Shown here one piece after another: positions 52,402 to 59,935 of a stretch of DNA of 64,000 nucleotides. The notes beneath the pieces are model-generated. The model was not told the origin of the DNA and made no database searches. It was given only the letters and a program-made list of their open reading frames with translations. A program made the translations under genes and the position numbers. This stretch comes from Oceanicola sp. D3 (GTDB lineage: Bacteria > Pseudomonadota > Alphaproteobacteria > Rhodobacterales > Rhodobacteraceae): the NCBI RefSeq assembly GCF_006351965.1, contig NZ_CP040932.1, forward strand, positions 3,782,001-3,846,000, in the 5' to 3' direction. Numbering within the stretch: the stretch's first letter is position 1; each line of letters starts with the position of its first letter.

Positions 52402-53325
52402 TCACCGCACCTTCGGCGGGAACAGGCCCTGCGGTTTCAGCGCGAGGACACAGGCCATGATGATGTAGATCAGCATTGCCGAGAGCGCGGGGGCGGAGTT
52501 TTCGGCGGCATCGGGCGACATGACCAGCTTGAAGATGTCGTCGAGGAAGCTGCGGCCCAGCGTGTCGATCAGGCCAATCAGCAGGGCGGCGATGAAGGCG
52601 CCTTTCATCGAGCCGATGCCACCGACGATGATGACGACGAAGGCGGTGATGATGACCTGGTTGCCCATGCCGATGCTGGCCTCTGTGATCGGCGCGATCA
52701 GCATGCCCGCCAGCCCGGCCAGCGCCGCGCCCAGCGCGAAGACGAGGCCGAAGAGCAGCTCGATGTTGATGCCGAGCGCCGCGACCATGGTGCGGTTGGA
52801 GGCGCCGGCGCGGATCAGCATGCCGAGGCGCGTGTGGGTGACCATCCAGTAGAGCCCAGTTGCCGCAACGAGGCCTGCGGCGATGATGACGAGGCGGTAG
52901 GTGGGGATCACGAGGGTTTCGGACAGTTCGATTTGCCCGGTGAAGGCGGGGGGCAGCGGCACGGCGATGCCCTCGGGGCCCCAGATCAGGTGGGCGGCGG
53001 TATCGAACACGAGGATCAGGCCGAAGGTGGCGAGCACGTGGTCGAGGTGGTCGCGGGCATAGAGCGGGCGGGCGATGAAGCGCTCCACCGCCCAACCGAG
53101 CGCCGCCGTGAGCGGCAGGGCCAGCAACACAGCGAGAAAGAAATTGCCGACGAGGTAGGTCAGCGAGGCGCAGATGAAGGCCCCGAGCATGTAGAGCGAG
53201 GCATGGGCGAGGTTGACGAAATCGAGGATGCCGAAGACCAGCGTCAGCCCGGAGGCGACGAGGAACAGCAGCAGGCCAAGTTGCAACCCGTTCAGCGTTT
53301 GGATGATGAGGAGAGAGGTATCCAC
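52402..53325 (-). CDS. livH: LIV-type ABC transporter permease LivH
   Basis: A 307-residue membrane protein. LVFGILDFVNLAHASLYMLG near residue 30 and the later GIGSMKGAFIAALLIG are typical of LivH. It forms the translocation path with LivM. It follows the binding-protein gene after 57 bp containing a hairpin. In this operon, which begins with aromatic-acid enzymes, an aromatic carboxylate is a likelier substrate than a branched-chain amino acid; this is inference. Confidence 0.92.
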   Translation of the reverse strand: MDTSLLIIQTLNGLQLGLLLFLVASGLTLVFGILDFVNLAHASLYMLGAFICASLTYLVGNFFLAVLLALPLTAALGWAVERFIARPLYARDHLDHVLATFGLILVFDTAAHLIWGPEGIAVPLPPAFTGQIELSETLVIPTYRLVIIAAGLVAATGLYWMVTHTRLGMLIRAGASNRTMVAALGINIELLFGLVFALGAALAGLAGMLIAPITEASIGMGNQVIITAFVVIIVGGIGSMKGAFIAALLIGLIDTLGRSFLDDIFKLVMSPDAAENSAPALSAMLIYIIMACVLALKPQGLFPPKVR

Positions 53326-53341
53326 GGATGTCTCGCGGTTT

Positions 53342-53372
53342 GGGCGGGCAGGGAAAGGCCCCCTGCCCGTCC
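53342..53372 (-). promoter_or_regulatory. Intercistronic stem-loop after the livK-like gene
   Basis: CGGGCAGGG (53345-53353) pairs with CCCTGCCCG (53361-53369) and three outer pairs extend the stem; the loop is 7 nt. No T-run. It lies between the binding-protein gene and livH. Confidence 0.6.
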
Positions 53373-53382
53373 GGATTTCAGG

Positions 53383-54561
53383 TCATTCCATCGAGCATTC
53401 GGCGGCGAAGCTGTCGACGTGATCTTCGAAGACAGTGCTCACAACCTTGGTCGTCCAGGTGCCATCGGCATCGGCCACCACTTCGCGCAGGTAGAAGTCC
53501 TGCACCGGGATGTTGTTGGTGCCGAACTTGAAATCACCGCGCACGGAGTCGAACTCGGCGGCCTTGAGGGCGGCGCGGATGGCGTCTTTGTCCTCGGTGT
53601 TGCCGACCTTGGCCACGGCGGAGGCGATCAGCATGATCGAGTCGTAGCTTTGCGCCGCGTAGTAGCTCGGGTAGGTGCCGAACTTGGCCTTGAAGTCGGT
53701 GACGAACTTCTTGTTGGCCGCGTTGTCCAGCGTCGGATCCCATTCCTGCGTGGTCTGCGAGCCGAGCACCGCCTCGAAGCCGGCCTCTTGCAGCTTGGGC
53801 AGCGAGAGCGCGTCGACGGTGAAGACCGAGTAGAGCGGCAGCGTGTCTTTCAGGCCGGCCTGGTCATATTGCTTGATGAAGGCCCCGCCTGCCGCACCCG
53901 GGTAGAAGACGAAGAGCCCGTCTGCGCCGGAAGCCTTGGCCTTGGCCAGCTCTGCCGAGAAGTCGAGCTGCGCGTCGGCGCCCCATTTGGTGAGGTCTTT
54001 GCCCGCGATTTCACCATTGAAGGCGCGCTCCACACCGGCGGTCATGTCTTTGCCGGCGGCGTAGTTGGGGGCCATCAGGTAGAGCGATTTCACGCCCTGC
54101 TGGTTGAGCACCTCGCCCAGCGCCATCGGGGTCTGATCGTTCTGCCATGAGGTGGAGAAGAAATTGGGGTCGCAGAGCTTGCCGGCCATCTGGCTCGGGC
54201 CTGCGTTGGCCGAGATCAGGAACTTGCCCGCATCGAGCACCGATTTGCGCGAGGCCAGAAGCACGTGACTCCAGATGTAACCGGCGACAAAATCGACGTC
54301 ATCCTGCTTCACCAGCTTGTCGGTGGCCTGTTTGCCCGCTTCCGGGGCGAACTGGTCATCGCCGAAGATCACCTCGATATCGAGGTCGCCCGCCTTGCCG
54401 TCGAGGTGCTCGACCGCGAGGTTGACCGCGTTTTGCATATCGGTGCCGATCACCGCCGCGCCGGTGGTGAGCGTGGTGACGAAGCCGATCTTGACCGACT
54501 CGGCATGGGCGCCGGTGGCCACGATGCTGGCCGCGCAGGCCGCCGTGAGTAGCTTTTTCAT
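53383..54561 (-). CDS. livK: LIV-type periplasmic binding protein
   Basis: A 392-residue periplasmic protein. MKKLLTAACAASIVATGAHA is a signal peptide. The mature part has the type I periplasmic fold features GFVTTLTTGAAVIG and VFGDDQFAPEAGKQATDKL. Relatives bind amino acids, amides or aromatic acids such as benzoate derivatives. ATG 54561 follows AGGGAGG. The gene lies 68 bp after an aryl-CoA ligase gene, with palindromes in the gap, and is the first of the liv genes. Confidence 0.9.
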   Translation of the reverse strand: MKKLLTAACAASIVATGAHAESVKIGFVTTLTTGAAVIGTDMQNAVNLAVEHLDGKAGDLDIEVIFGDDQFAPEAGKQATDKLVKQDDVDFVAGYIWSHVLLASRKSVLDAGKFLISANAGPSQMAGKLCDPNFFSTSWQNDQTPMALGEVLNQQGVKSLYLMAPNYAAGKDMTAGVERAFNGEIAGKDLTKWGADAQLDFSAELAKAKASGADGLFVFYPGAAGGAFIKQYDQAGLKDTLPLYSVFTVDALSLPKLQEAGFEAVLGSQTTQEWDPTLDNAANKKFVTDFKAKFGTYPSYYAAQSYDSIMLIASAVAKVGNTEDKDAIRAALKAAEFDSVRGDFKFGTNNIPVQDFYLREVVADADGTWTTKVVSTVFEDHVDSFAAECSME

Positions 54562-54613
54562 GTTATTCCTCCCTAGGTGCGCACCGGTCTGTGCCAGGCG
54601 TCGCATGATTTGT

Positions 54614-54640
54614 GCAATATATTGCCGCTTTAGGCAATAT
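54614..54640. promoter_or_regulatory. Overlapping palindromes before the livK-like gene
   Basis: GCAATATATTGC (54614-54625) is a perfect 12-bp palindrome. ATATTGCC (54619-54626) also pairs with GGCAATAT (54633-54640) across a 6-nt loop. The ligase stop codon lies in that loop. It is either an operator (IclR candidate) or an RNA hairpin. Confidence 0.5.
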
Positions 54641-56180
54641 TCTTCTCATTCGCTTGCAGCGCCAGTTTGACAGCCTGACGGTCGATCTTTCCAGTGCCCG
54701 TTTTGGGCAGGTCGGTGACGAAGCGTATGGTGCGGGGATATTTGTAGGGCAGCAACACCTGCTTGACGTGAGCCTGCAACATCTTCACCGCGCCCTCATC
54801 CGCAGGGCCGGAGCGCAGGGCGACAAGGGCGGAGAGAGTCATGCGGCGGTCGGGCAGCTCGTGGGCGAGCACGGCGCTTTCAACCACCTCGGGGTGCTCG
54901 TTGAGCGCGCGTTCCACTTCCAGCGGCCAGACCCATTGGCCGGAGACCTTGACCAGGTCGTCGGCGCGGCCCTGAAAGTAGTAGAAGCCCTCGCGCTCGA
55001 TGAAGCGGTCGCCGGTGTTGATCCAGTCGCCGTCCATCGTCTCGGCGGTCTTGTCGGGGCGGTTCCAATAGGCGGGGGCGGAGGAGTGGCCGCGCACGAA
55101 CATCACCCCATCCTCGCCCGAGGGCGTGGGGGTGCCATCGGGCGCGCGCAGCTCGATTTCATAGCCCGGCACCCGCTTGCCCGCCGCGCCGAGCCGTTGC
55201 TCGGTGGCGGTGTTGGAAAGATAGACATGGAGCATCTCGGTGCTGCCGAGGCCCTCGATAGGCGGCAGGCCGGTGAGCGACTGCCAGCGGGTGAAGACAT
55301 CCTCCGAGAGAATTTCGGCCGCCGACATGCATTGCCGCAGCGAGCCCAGATCACGCGAAGAAACGCCGGGGGCGTTGATGAGCGCGGTGTAAAGCGTGGG
55401 CAGGCCGAAAAAGACGGTTGGCGCGTGCGCTTCGATCATGTCGAGCACGGCGGCCGGCTTGGGCTGGCCGGGCATCAGCAGGGTGCAGGCCCCCACGGCG
55501 AAGGGAAAGGTGAAGCTGTTGCCGAACCCATAGGCAAAGAAGGCCTTGGGCACGGAAAAGCACACATCATCGGGGCGCAGCTTCAGCACATGGGTGGCGA
55601 AGCTCTGTTGGCTGTAGGCCATATCGTGATGCAGGTGGACAATGCCCTTTGGGCGGCCCGTCGAGCCAGAGGAATACATCCAGAAGGCCATGTCATCCGG
55701 GCCGGTTGGCGCGGCGTCGAGCGTGGTGGGATGGCCGGAGGTGAAGGCGGCGTGGTCGGTGATGACAGGCGCCCCCTCGGGGAAGCGATCGGCATACTGC
55801 GGCTCGGTCACGGCGAGCGGCGCGCCACTGTCGGCAAGGTAGAAGGCCAGCAGCTCGGGCGGGGTCATGGTGTTGAGCAGCACCGGCACAAAGCCCGCGC
55901 GGGTGGCCCCGAAGAACGCGGCCGGAAAGCTCGGCGTATCGTCGAGAAACAGCGCGATCCGGTCACCGGGGGCGAGGCCGGCGGCGGTGAAGGCGTGGCC
56001 CCATTGCGCGGCGCTGGCGATCAGCTCGCCATAGGTGAGGTCGCCCGCCGGGCCGGTGAGGGCGCGGGCTTGCGGGTTGCGTGCGAGGTTTTGCCAGAGG
56101 ATCTCGGCGCAATTCGGGTGGTCGGCCTTGTCGAAGCCAATTTCAACGGCGCCGGGCGGGGTGCGGACAGGATCAATCAT
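54630..56180 (-). CDS. Aryl-CoA ligase (benzoate-CoA ligase family paralogue)
   Basis: A 516-residue adenylate-forming enzyme. YSSGSTGRPKGIVH, GLGSTEMLHVYLSN and PKTGTGKIDR show the same family as the benzoate-CoA ligase at 45263-46801. It overlaps the FAD monooxygenase gene by 4 bp. Because the monooxygenase resembles salicylyl-CoA 5-hydroxylase, the likely substrate is a substituted benzoate such as salicylate or 2-aminobenzoate. Which one cannot be told from the sequence. Confidence 0.87.
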   Translation of the reverse strand: MIDPVRTPPGAVEIGFDKADHPNCAEILWQNLARNPQARALTGPAGDLTYGELIASAAQWGHAFTAAGLAPGDRIALFLDDTPSFPAAFFGATRAGFVPVLLNTMTPPELLAFYLADSGAPLAVTEPQYADRFPEGAPVITDHAAFTSGHPTTLDAAPTGPDDMAFWMYSSGSTGRPKGIVHLHHDMAYSQQSFATHVLKLRPDDVCFSVPKAFFAYGFGNSFTFPFAVGACTLLMPGQPKPAAVLDMIEAHAPTVFFGLPTLYTALINAPGVSSRDLGSLRQCMSAAEILSEDVFTRWQSLTGLPPIEGLGSTEMLHVYLSNTATEQRLGAAGKRVPGYEIELRAPDGTPTPSGEDGVMFVRGHSSAPAYWNRPDKTAETMDGDWINTGDRFIEREGFYYFQGRADDLVKVSGQWVWPLEVERALNEHPEVVESAVLAHELPDRRMTLSALVALRSGPADEGAVKMLQAHVKQVLLPYKYPRTIRFVTDLPKTGTGKIDRQAVKLALQANEKNIA

Positions 56181-57295
56181 TGCGCGGCCTCATATTCAGC
56201 CATGAAGCCAGGCGAGAGGGCGCGCAGCTTTTCGGTCGGCACGCGGCCAGAGCGGGTGACGTAAGACATGGCAAAGTCGAGCGGCGGCATTTCCATGTGC
56301 TGCGAGAAGGTCTCGTACCACGCGGCAGAGGTGTTTGCCCCGGTCACGATCTTGCGGGCCACGGGCGGGCGACTTTGCTGGTAGTCGGCAAGGCCCGCCT
56401 CAAGCGAAGAAGCGCCAGAGATGGCGGTGATGAGCGCGATGGCATCTTCCATCGCCAGCCGGGTGCCGGAGCCGATGGAGAAATGCGCGGTGTGCACCGC
56501 ATCGCCGAGCAGGGCCATGTTCCCCGCCGTCCAGGTCTCGCACCAGAGCTTGGGGAATTGCCGCCAGATCGAGCGGTTGGTGAGCAAAGGCGCGCCTTCG
56601 AGCACATCGGAGAACAGGCTGGCGCAATAGGCGGCGCTCTCCTCCTCGCCCATGTTGGCAAAGCCGTGGGCGTCAAAGGCCGCTTCCTCCAGCTCGACGA
56701 TGAAGGTGCTCATATCCGGCGCGTAGCGGTAATGGTGGGCATTCAGCGCACCCTTGGGGTGGCGGATGAAGGTTTGGGTGAGCGCATCGAAGGGGCGCGG
56801 CGTGCCGAACCACGCAAAGCGGTTCGACATGTGGCCGAGGCTGGGCGCGTTGGCCGCGGTGCGGCAGCGCGAGTTGAGGCCATCGGCACCGATGATGAGG
56901 TCGGCCTGCATCGAGGCCGGGTCTGCCTCGGTACCGAAGCGCAGCTCGACGCCCAGCGCCTCGGCGCGGGCGGTGAGGATGGTGAGCAGCTCCAACCGGC
57001 CGATGGCGGCAAAGCCGATGCCGTCCAGCGTGACCGCGCCGTCGGGGTGGTTGAGCACCATGTTCTGCCAGCGCTCCATGCGCGGCGCGATCAGGTCGTG
57101 CGTTTCGGGATCGTCCTTGGCGAGGAAATCCAGCGCCCGGTCGGAAAACACGACGCCAAAGCCCCATGTCACCCCGCGCGGCGCGGCTTCATGCACCGTG
57201 ACGCGGGCCTGCGGAAAGGCGCGGGCTGCGAGGATGGCTGCCGTCAGCCCGCCTGGGCCGCCGCCGATGATGTCGATAGATGATGGCTTGGCCAT
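56177..57295 (-). CDS. FAD-dependent aryl-CoA monooxygenase (salicylyl-CoA 5-hydroxylase-like)
   Basis: A 372-residue flavoprotein. FAD motifs are visible in IIGGGPGGLTAAI, GADGLNSRCR and ALLGDAVHTAHFSIGSG. The segment GVTWGFGVVFSDRALDFL is characteristic of salicylyl-CoA 5-hydroxylase and the monooxygenase part of 2-aminobenzoyl-CoA monooxygenase/reductase. It probably hydroxylates an aryl-CoA made by the ligase whose gene it overlaps. ATG 57295 follows GGGAGGG; the longer frame adds 22 residues with no support. It is the first gene of the - strand unit leading to livKHMGF. Confidence 0.83.
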   Translation of the reverse strand: MAKPSSIDIIGGGPGGLTAAILAARAFPQARVTVHEAAPRGVTWGFGVVFSDRALDFLAKDDPETHDLIAPRMERWQNMVLNHPDGAVTLDGIGFAAIGRLELLTILTARAEALGVELRFGTEADPASMQADLIIGADGLNSRCRTAANAPSLGHMSNRFAWFGTPRPFDALTQTFIRHPKGALNAHHYRYAPDMSTFIVELEEAAFDAHGFANMGEEESAAYCASLFSDVLEGAPLLTNRSIWRQFPKLWCETWTAGNMALLGDAVHTAHFSIGSGTRLAMEDAIALITAISGASSLEAGLADYQQSRPPVARKIVTGANTSAAWYETFSQHMEMPPLDFAMSYVTRSGRVPTEKLRALSPGFMAEYEAAQ

Positions 57296-57350
57296 TCCGC
57301 CCTCCCCTGCGGTTTGGTCTTGTGCGACTGTGACGTTAGGCGGTAGTTCC

Positions 57351-57362
57351 GCATTATGCAAT
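57351..57362. promoter_or_regulatory. Candidate operator in the monooxygenase/thioesterase divergent gap
   Basis: GCATTATGCAAT lies in the 87-bp gap between divergent genes, 21 bp before the TTG start of the thioesterase. It shares the half site GCAAT/ATTGC with the palindrome at 54614-54625. Weak evidence. Confidence 0.3.
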
Positions 57363-57382
57363 AGGTTTTACGGAGCGGAAAT

Positions 57383-57787
57383 TTGAGCCTCTTTACCCTG
57401 GATGTCGACATCAGCTTCGGGCACTGTGATGCAGCGGGAATTGTCTATTATCCCAATTACTTCCGCTGGTTTGACAGGTGCTTTCACACCTTCCTCAAGG
57501 CGCAGCACGGCGGCCATGCGGCGCTGTGCAGGCAGCTGGGCGCGCGGGGGCTGGGGCTGATTTCCGCCGATGCGCGATTCCGTTCGCCGGGTTTTGATGG
57601 AGATGTGTTGCGGCTTGAGATGAGCGCCGGAGAATGGGGCCGCAAGAGCCTGCGGCTGGACTATAGCGGCACGGTTGGGGAGCGTTTGGTGATTGAAGGC
57701 GAGGAGGTGCGGGGCGTGTTTATCGAAGATGGCGGGCGGATACGCGCGGGCGATGTGGCCCCGCTCAGGGAGGTGATCGGTGGCTGA
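57383..57787 (+). CDS. Acyl-CoA thioesterase, 4HBT family
   Basis: A 134-residue hotdog-fold thioesterase. SFGHCDAAGIVYYPNYFRWFD is the 4-hydroxybenzoyl-CoA thioesterase signature, with the catalytic aspartate (shown here over residues 11-31 in part: HCDAAGIVYYPNY). The start is TTG 57383, preceded by GGAG at 7 bp. It is divergent from the monooxygenase and overlaps the IclR gene by 8 bp. It could release the hydroxylated product, for example gentisate from gentisyl-CoA, if the salicylyl-CoA assignment is right. Confidence 0.88.
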   Translation: MSLFTLDVDISFGHCDAAGIVYYPNYFRWFDRCFHTFLKAQHGGHAALCRQLGARGLGLISADARFRSPGFDGDVLRLEMSAGEWGRKSLRLDYSGTVGERLVIEGEEVRGVFIEDGGRIRAGDVAPLREVIGG

Positions 57788-58487
57788 AGGGTTAAGCTCA
57801 CTCGATGCGGCACTTGGGCTGCTCAACGTGCTTTCGCGGCAAGGCGGTCCGGTGGGGCTGAGCGAGATTGCACGCGCCGCCGACATGCCCGCGAGCAAGG
57901 CGCATCGCTACCTCGCCAGCTTCATCTCCGCCGGGCTGGTGAGCCAAGCGGGCCGCTCCGGCAAGTATGACCTTGGCCCCGAGGCCGTGGCGCTCGGCGT
58001 GGCCGGGATGGCGCGGGTGGATCTGGTCAACCGCACTGCCGATGCGCTGCCTGAACTGGTGGAAGAAACCGGGCTGACGGCGCTGCTCAGCGTCTGGGGC
58101 AACGCGGGCGCGGTGGTGGTGCGCTGGGAACGGGCCCCGCGCTTCGTCGTCACCACGCTCGGGCTGGGCACGGTGATGCCGCTGAAGCGCTCGGCCTCGG
58201 GCCGGGCCTTTCTGGGCTGGGCCCCGGAGGCGGTGATTGCCGCGCGGCTGGCCGAGGAGGGCGGCGACGGCGAGGGGCTGCGCGAGGCCATACGCAGGGC
58301 GGGGTTTGCGGCGGTCAGCGGCGAGCTGATCCCCGGCCTTGCCGCCATCGCCGCGCCAGTGCTGGACTGGCAGGGCGAGATCGAGGCGGCGGTAACGCTT
58401 TATGGCACCGACCCGGCGATCTGCGCGGCAGATGGGCCGGAGGTGACAGCCCTGCGCGCGTTCTGTGCGGGGCTGTCGGCGGTCTAG
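57780..58487 (+). CDS. IclR-family regulator
   Basis: A 235-residue regulator with an N-terminal winged helix (residues about 8-65, GLSEIARAADMPASKAHRYL) and the IclR effector domain. GTG 57780 lies 8 bp inside the thioesterase gene, so the two are co-expressed. IclR proteins often control aromatic acid genes. It is the obvious candidate regulator of the divergent monooxygenase-ligase-liv unit. Confidence 0.9.
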   Translation: MAEGLSSLDAALGLLNVLSRQGGPVGLSEIARAADMPASKAHRYLASFISAGLVSQAGRSGKYDLGPEAVALGVAGMARVDLVNRTADALPELVEETGLTALLSVWGNAGAVVVRWERAPRFVVTTLGLGTVMPLKRSASGRAFLGWAPEAVIAARLAEEGGDGEGLREAIRRAGFAAVSGELIPGLAAIAAPVLDWQGEIEAAVTLYGTDPAICAADGPEVTALRAFCAGLSAV

Positions 58488-58518
58488 GCGGGGCGCACGA
58501 CTGCGGGCTATCGGCGCC

Positions 58519-59796
58519 TCAGGCCAACCGTCTGGCCAAGAGTAAGGTCAGGATCACGGCAATAAGGAGAAACCCCGCGCCCACCATCCACGCGATCGGT
58601 GTGGAGTAGAGCTTTGCGGCGGCTCCGACCAGAACCAGACCCAGCGCAGCGCCCAACTGCTGAATCAGAGATCTTAGCGACAGCATGGTCGAGCGTTGGC
58701 GGTCTTCGACGCAGCTATGCAGGATGCTGCTGGCAGGGGTTTCGCTGACGCCAAGGAGGACGGAATACAGGATGAAGACCGCCACGAAGCCGATGATGCC
58801 GCCCTGCAATGCCAAGGCGACCTGGACGACCGCCAGGCCTGCGAAGACCGCCGCCAACGTCAGGGCGTGCCGCCGCCGGAAGATCCGGCTGACGTGGGGC
58901 GACAGGGAAGCGCCGAGAGCGATCGAGAAGAAATAGGTCGCCGTTACGATACCGATAACGGTATTTGCGTAACCCTCACCCAGCATGGGTTTTGCATGGG
59001 TCGGCCAGATCACTTCAACAGGGTTTGTGGCCATCAGAAAGACCGCCAAGGCTCCCAGAAGGAGAGAGAGTGCGGGATGTTTCAGGGCCAAAAGGCTCGC
59101 GTTCTTTATCACCCGTGGCACGCTTGCGAAGCCGTGCTTGAGAGCCGTCGCGCTCATCGGGCGCGGGGGTTCGGCAATGGCCAAGATGGTGAACGCAAAC
59201 ACGCCCAGCATCACGCAAAAGCTTGCGGCGTAGGATACGTCATAGATGCTGAACCCGAGGTTCTCCGCCACCGAACCGAAAGCATCCGGCAAAAGGCCTC
59301 CCAGAATGGCTCCCAAGGCCAAGCCGACGGCATTGGCCCATTGCGCTTTGGCAAGGGCGGGTTGCACATCCACCTTGGGTGCAGCGGCTCTGAAGGTTTC
59401 GACAAACCACGCATCGAGCGTGCCTGACCGAAGGGCACGGCCAAAGCCGATGAAGGCAAACGAAAGCGCTAGAACATAAAAATCGCGGGTCGAGAGAAAG
59501 AGCGCGAGCGAAATCAGGCTGGCGACGACAGCCGTTAGAAAGACCGGCTTGCGGCCGATGCTGTCGGCCAGGCCGCCAAAAGGCAGCTCCATCGCCATCG
59601 TCGTCAGCGAATAAACCCCGAAGAGAAGCGAGATCTGGAAGAGGTCCATGCCTCTGTCGGTCAACGCAAGGGCAACCACAGCCACCGTCAGGCCCATGGC
59701 AAAGCGGTCAAAAAACTGGTGAACCTGAAAGACCCGAATGTGCCGTCGCGCGGAAGCTGTAAGTGCGTGGAATGAGAACTCTATTTCGGCGGCCAT
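58519..59796 (-). CDS. MFS transporter
   Basis: A 425-residue membrane protein with about 12 hydrophobic segments. The motif GGLADSIGRKPVF between segments 2 and 3 is the major facilitator signature. The frame opens 66 codons earlier, but that part is not membrane-protein-like and crosses a clear terminator of the neighbouring gene; ATG 59796 is preferred although its ribosome-binding site is weak. It is convergent with the IclR gene. A drug- or metabolite-efflux role is typical of the family; the substrate is unknown. Confidence 0.88.
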   Translation of the reverse strand: MAAEIEFSFHALTASARRHIRVFQVHQFFDRFAMGLTVAVVALALTDRGMDLFQISLLFGVYSLTTMAMELPFGGLADSIGRKPVFLTAVVASLISLALFLSTRDFYVLALSFAFIGFGRALRSGTLDAWFVETFRAAAPKVDVQPALAKAQWANAVGLALGAILGGLLPDAFGSVAENLGFSIYDVSYAASFCVMLGVFAFTILAIAEPPRPMSATALKHGFASVPRVIKNASLLALKHPALSLLLGALAVFLMATNPVEVIWPTHAKPMLGEGYANTVIGIVTATYFFSIALGASLSPHVSRIFRRRHALTLAAVFAGLAVVQVALALQGGIIGFVAVFILYSVLLGVSETPASSILHSCVEDRQRSTMLSLRSLIQQLGAALGLVLVGAAAKLYSTPIAWMVGAGFLLIAVILTLLLARRLA

Positions 59797-59876
59797 GGCT
59801 TCAGCATCGGCGCTATCGTCACCAGAGACAATGACTTGGCCGCGGCAGCTCCGAACGGGCACATCCCCCCGGAATG

Positions 59877-59907
59877 AAAAACCCCGGCGCGGCGAACCGC
59901 ACCGGGG
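59877..59907 (-). terminator. Rho-independent terminator after the phytase-like gene
   Basis: On the - strand an 11-bp stem (CCCCGGTGCGG/CCGCGCCGGGG) with a TTCG tetraloop is followed by TTTTT. It lies 28 bp after the stop codon of the gene at 59936-62107 and is the clearest intrinsic terminator in the window. Confidence 0.9.
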
Positions 59908-59935
59908 CGCTTTGTCAAAAAGGCTTGAGGTAAAT

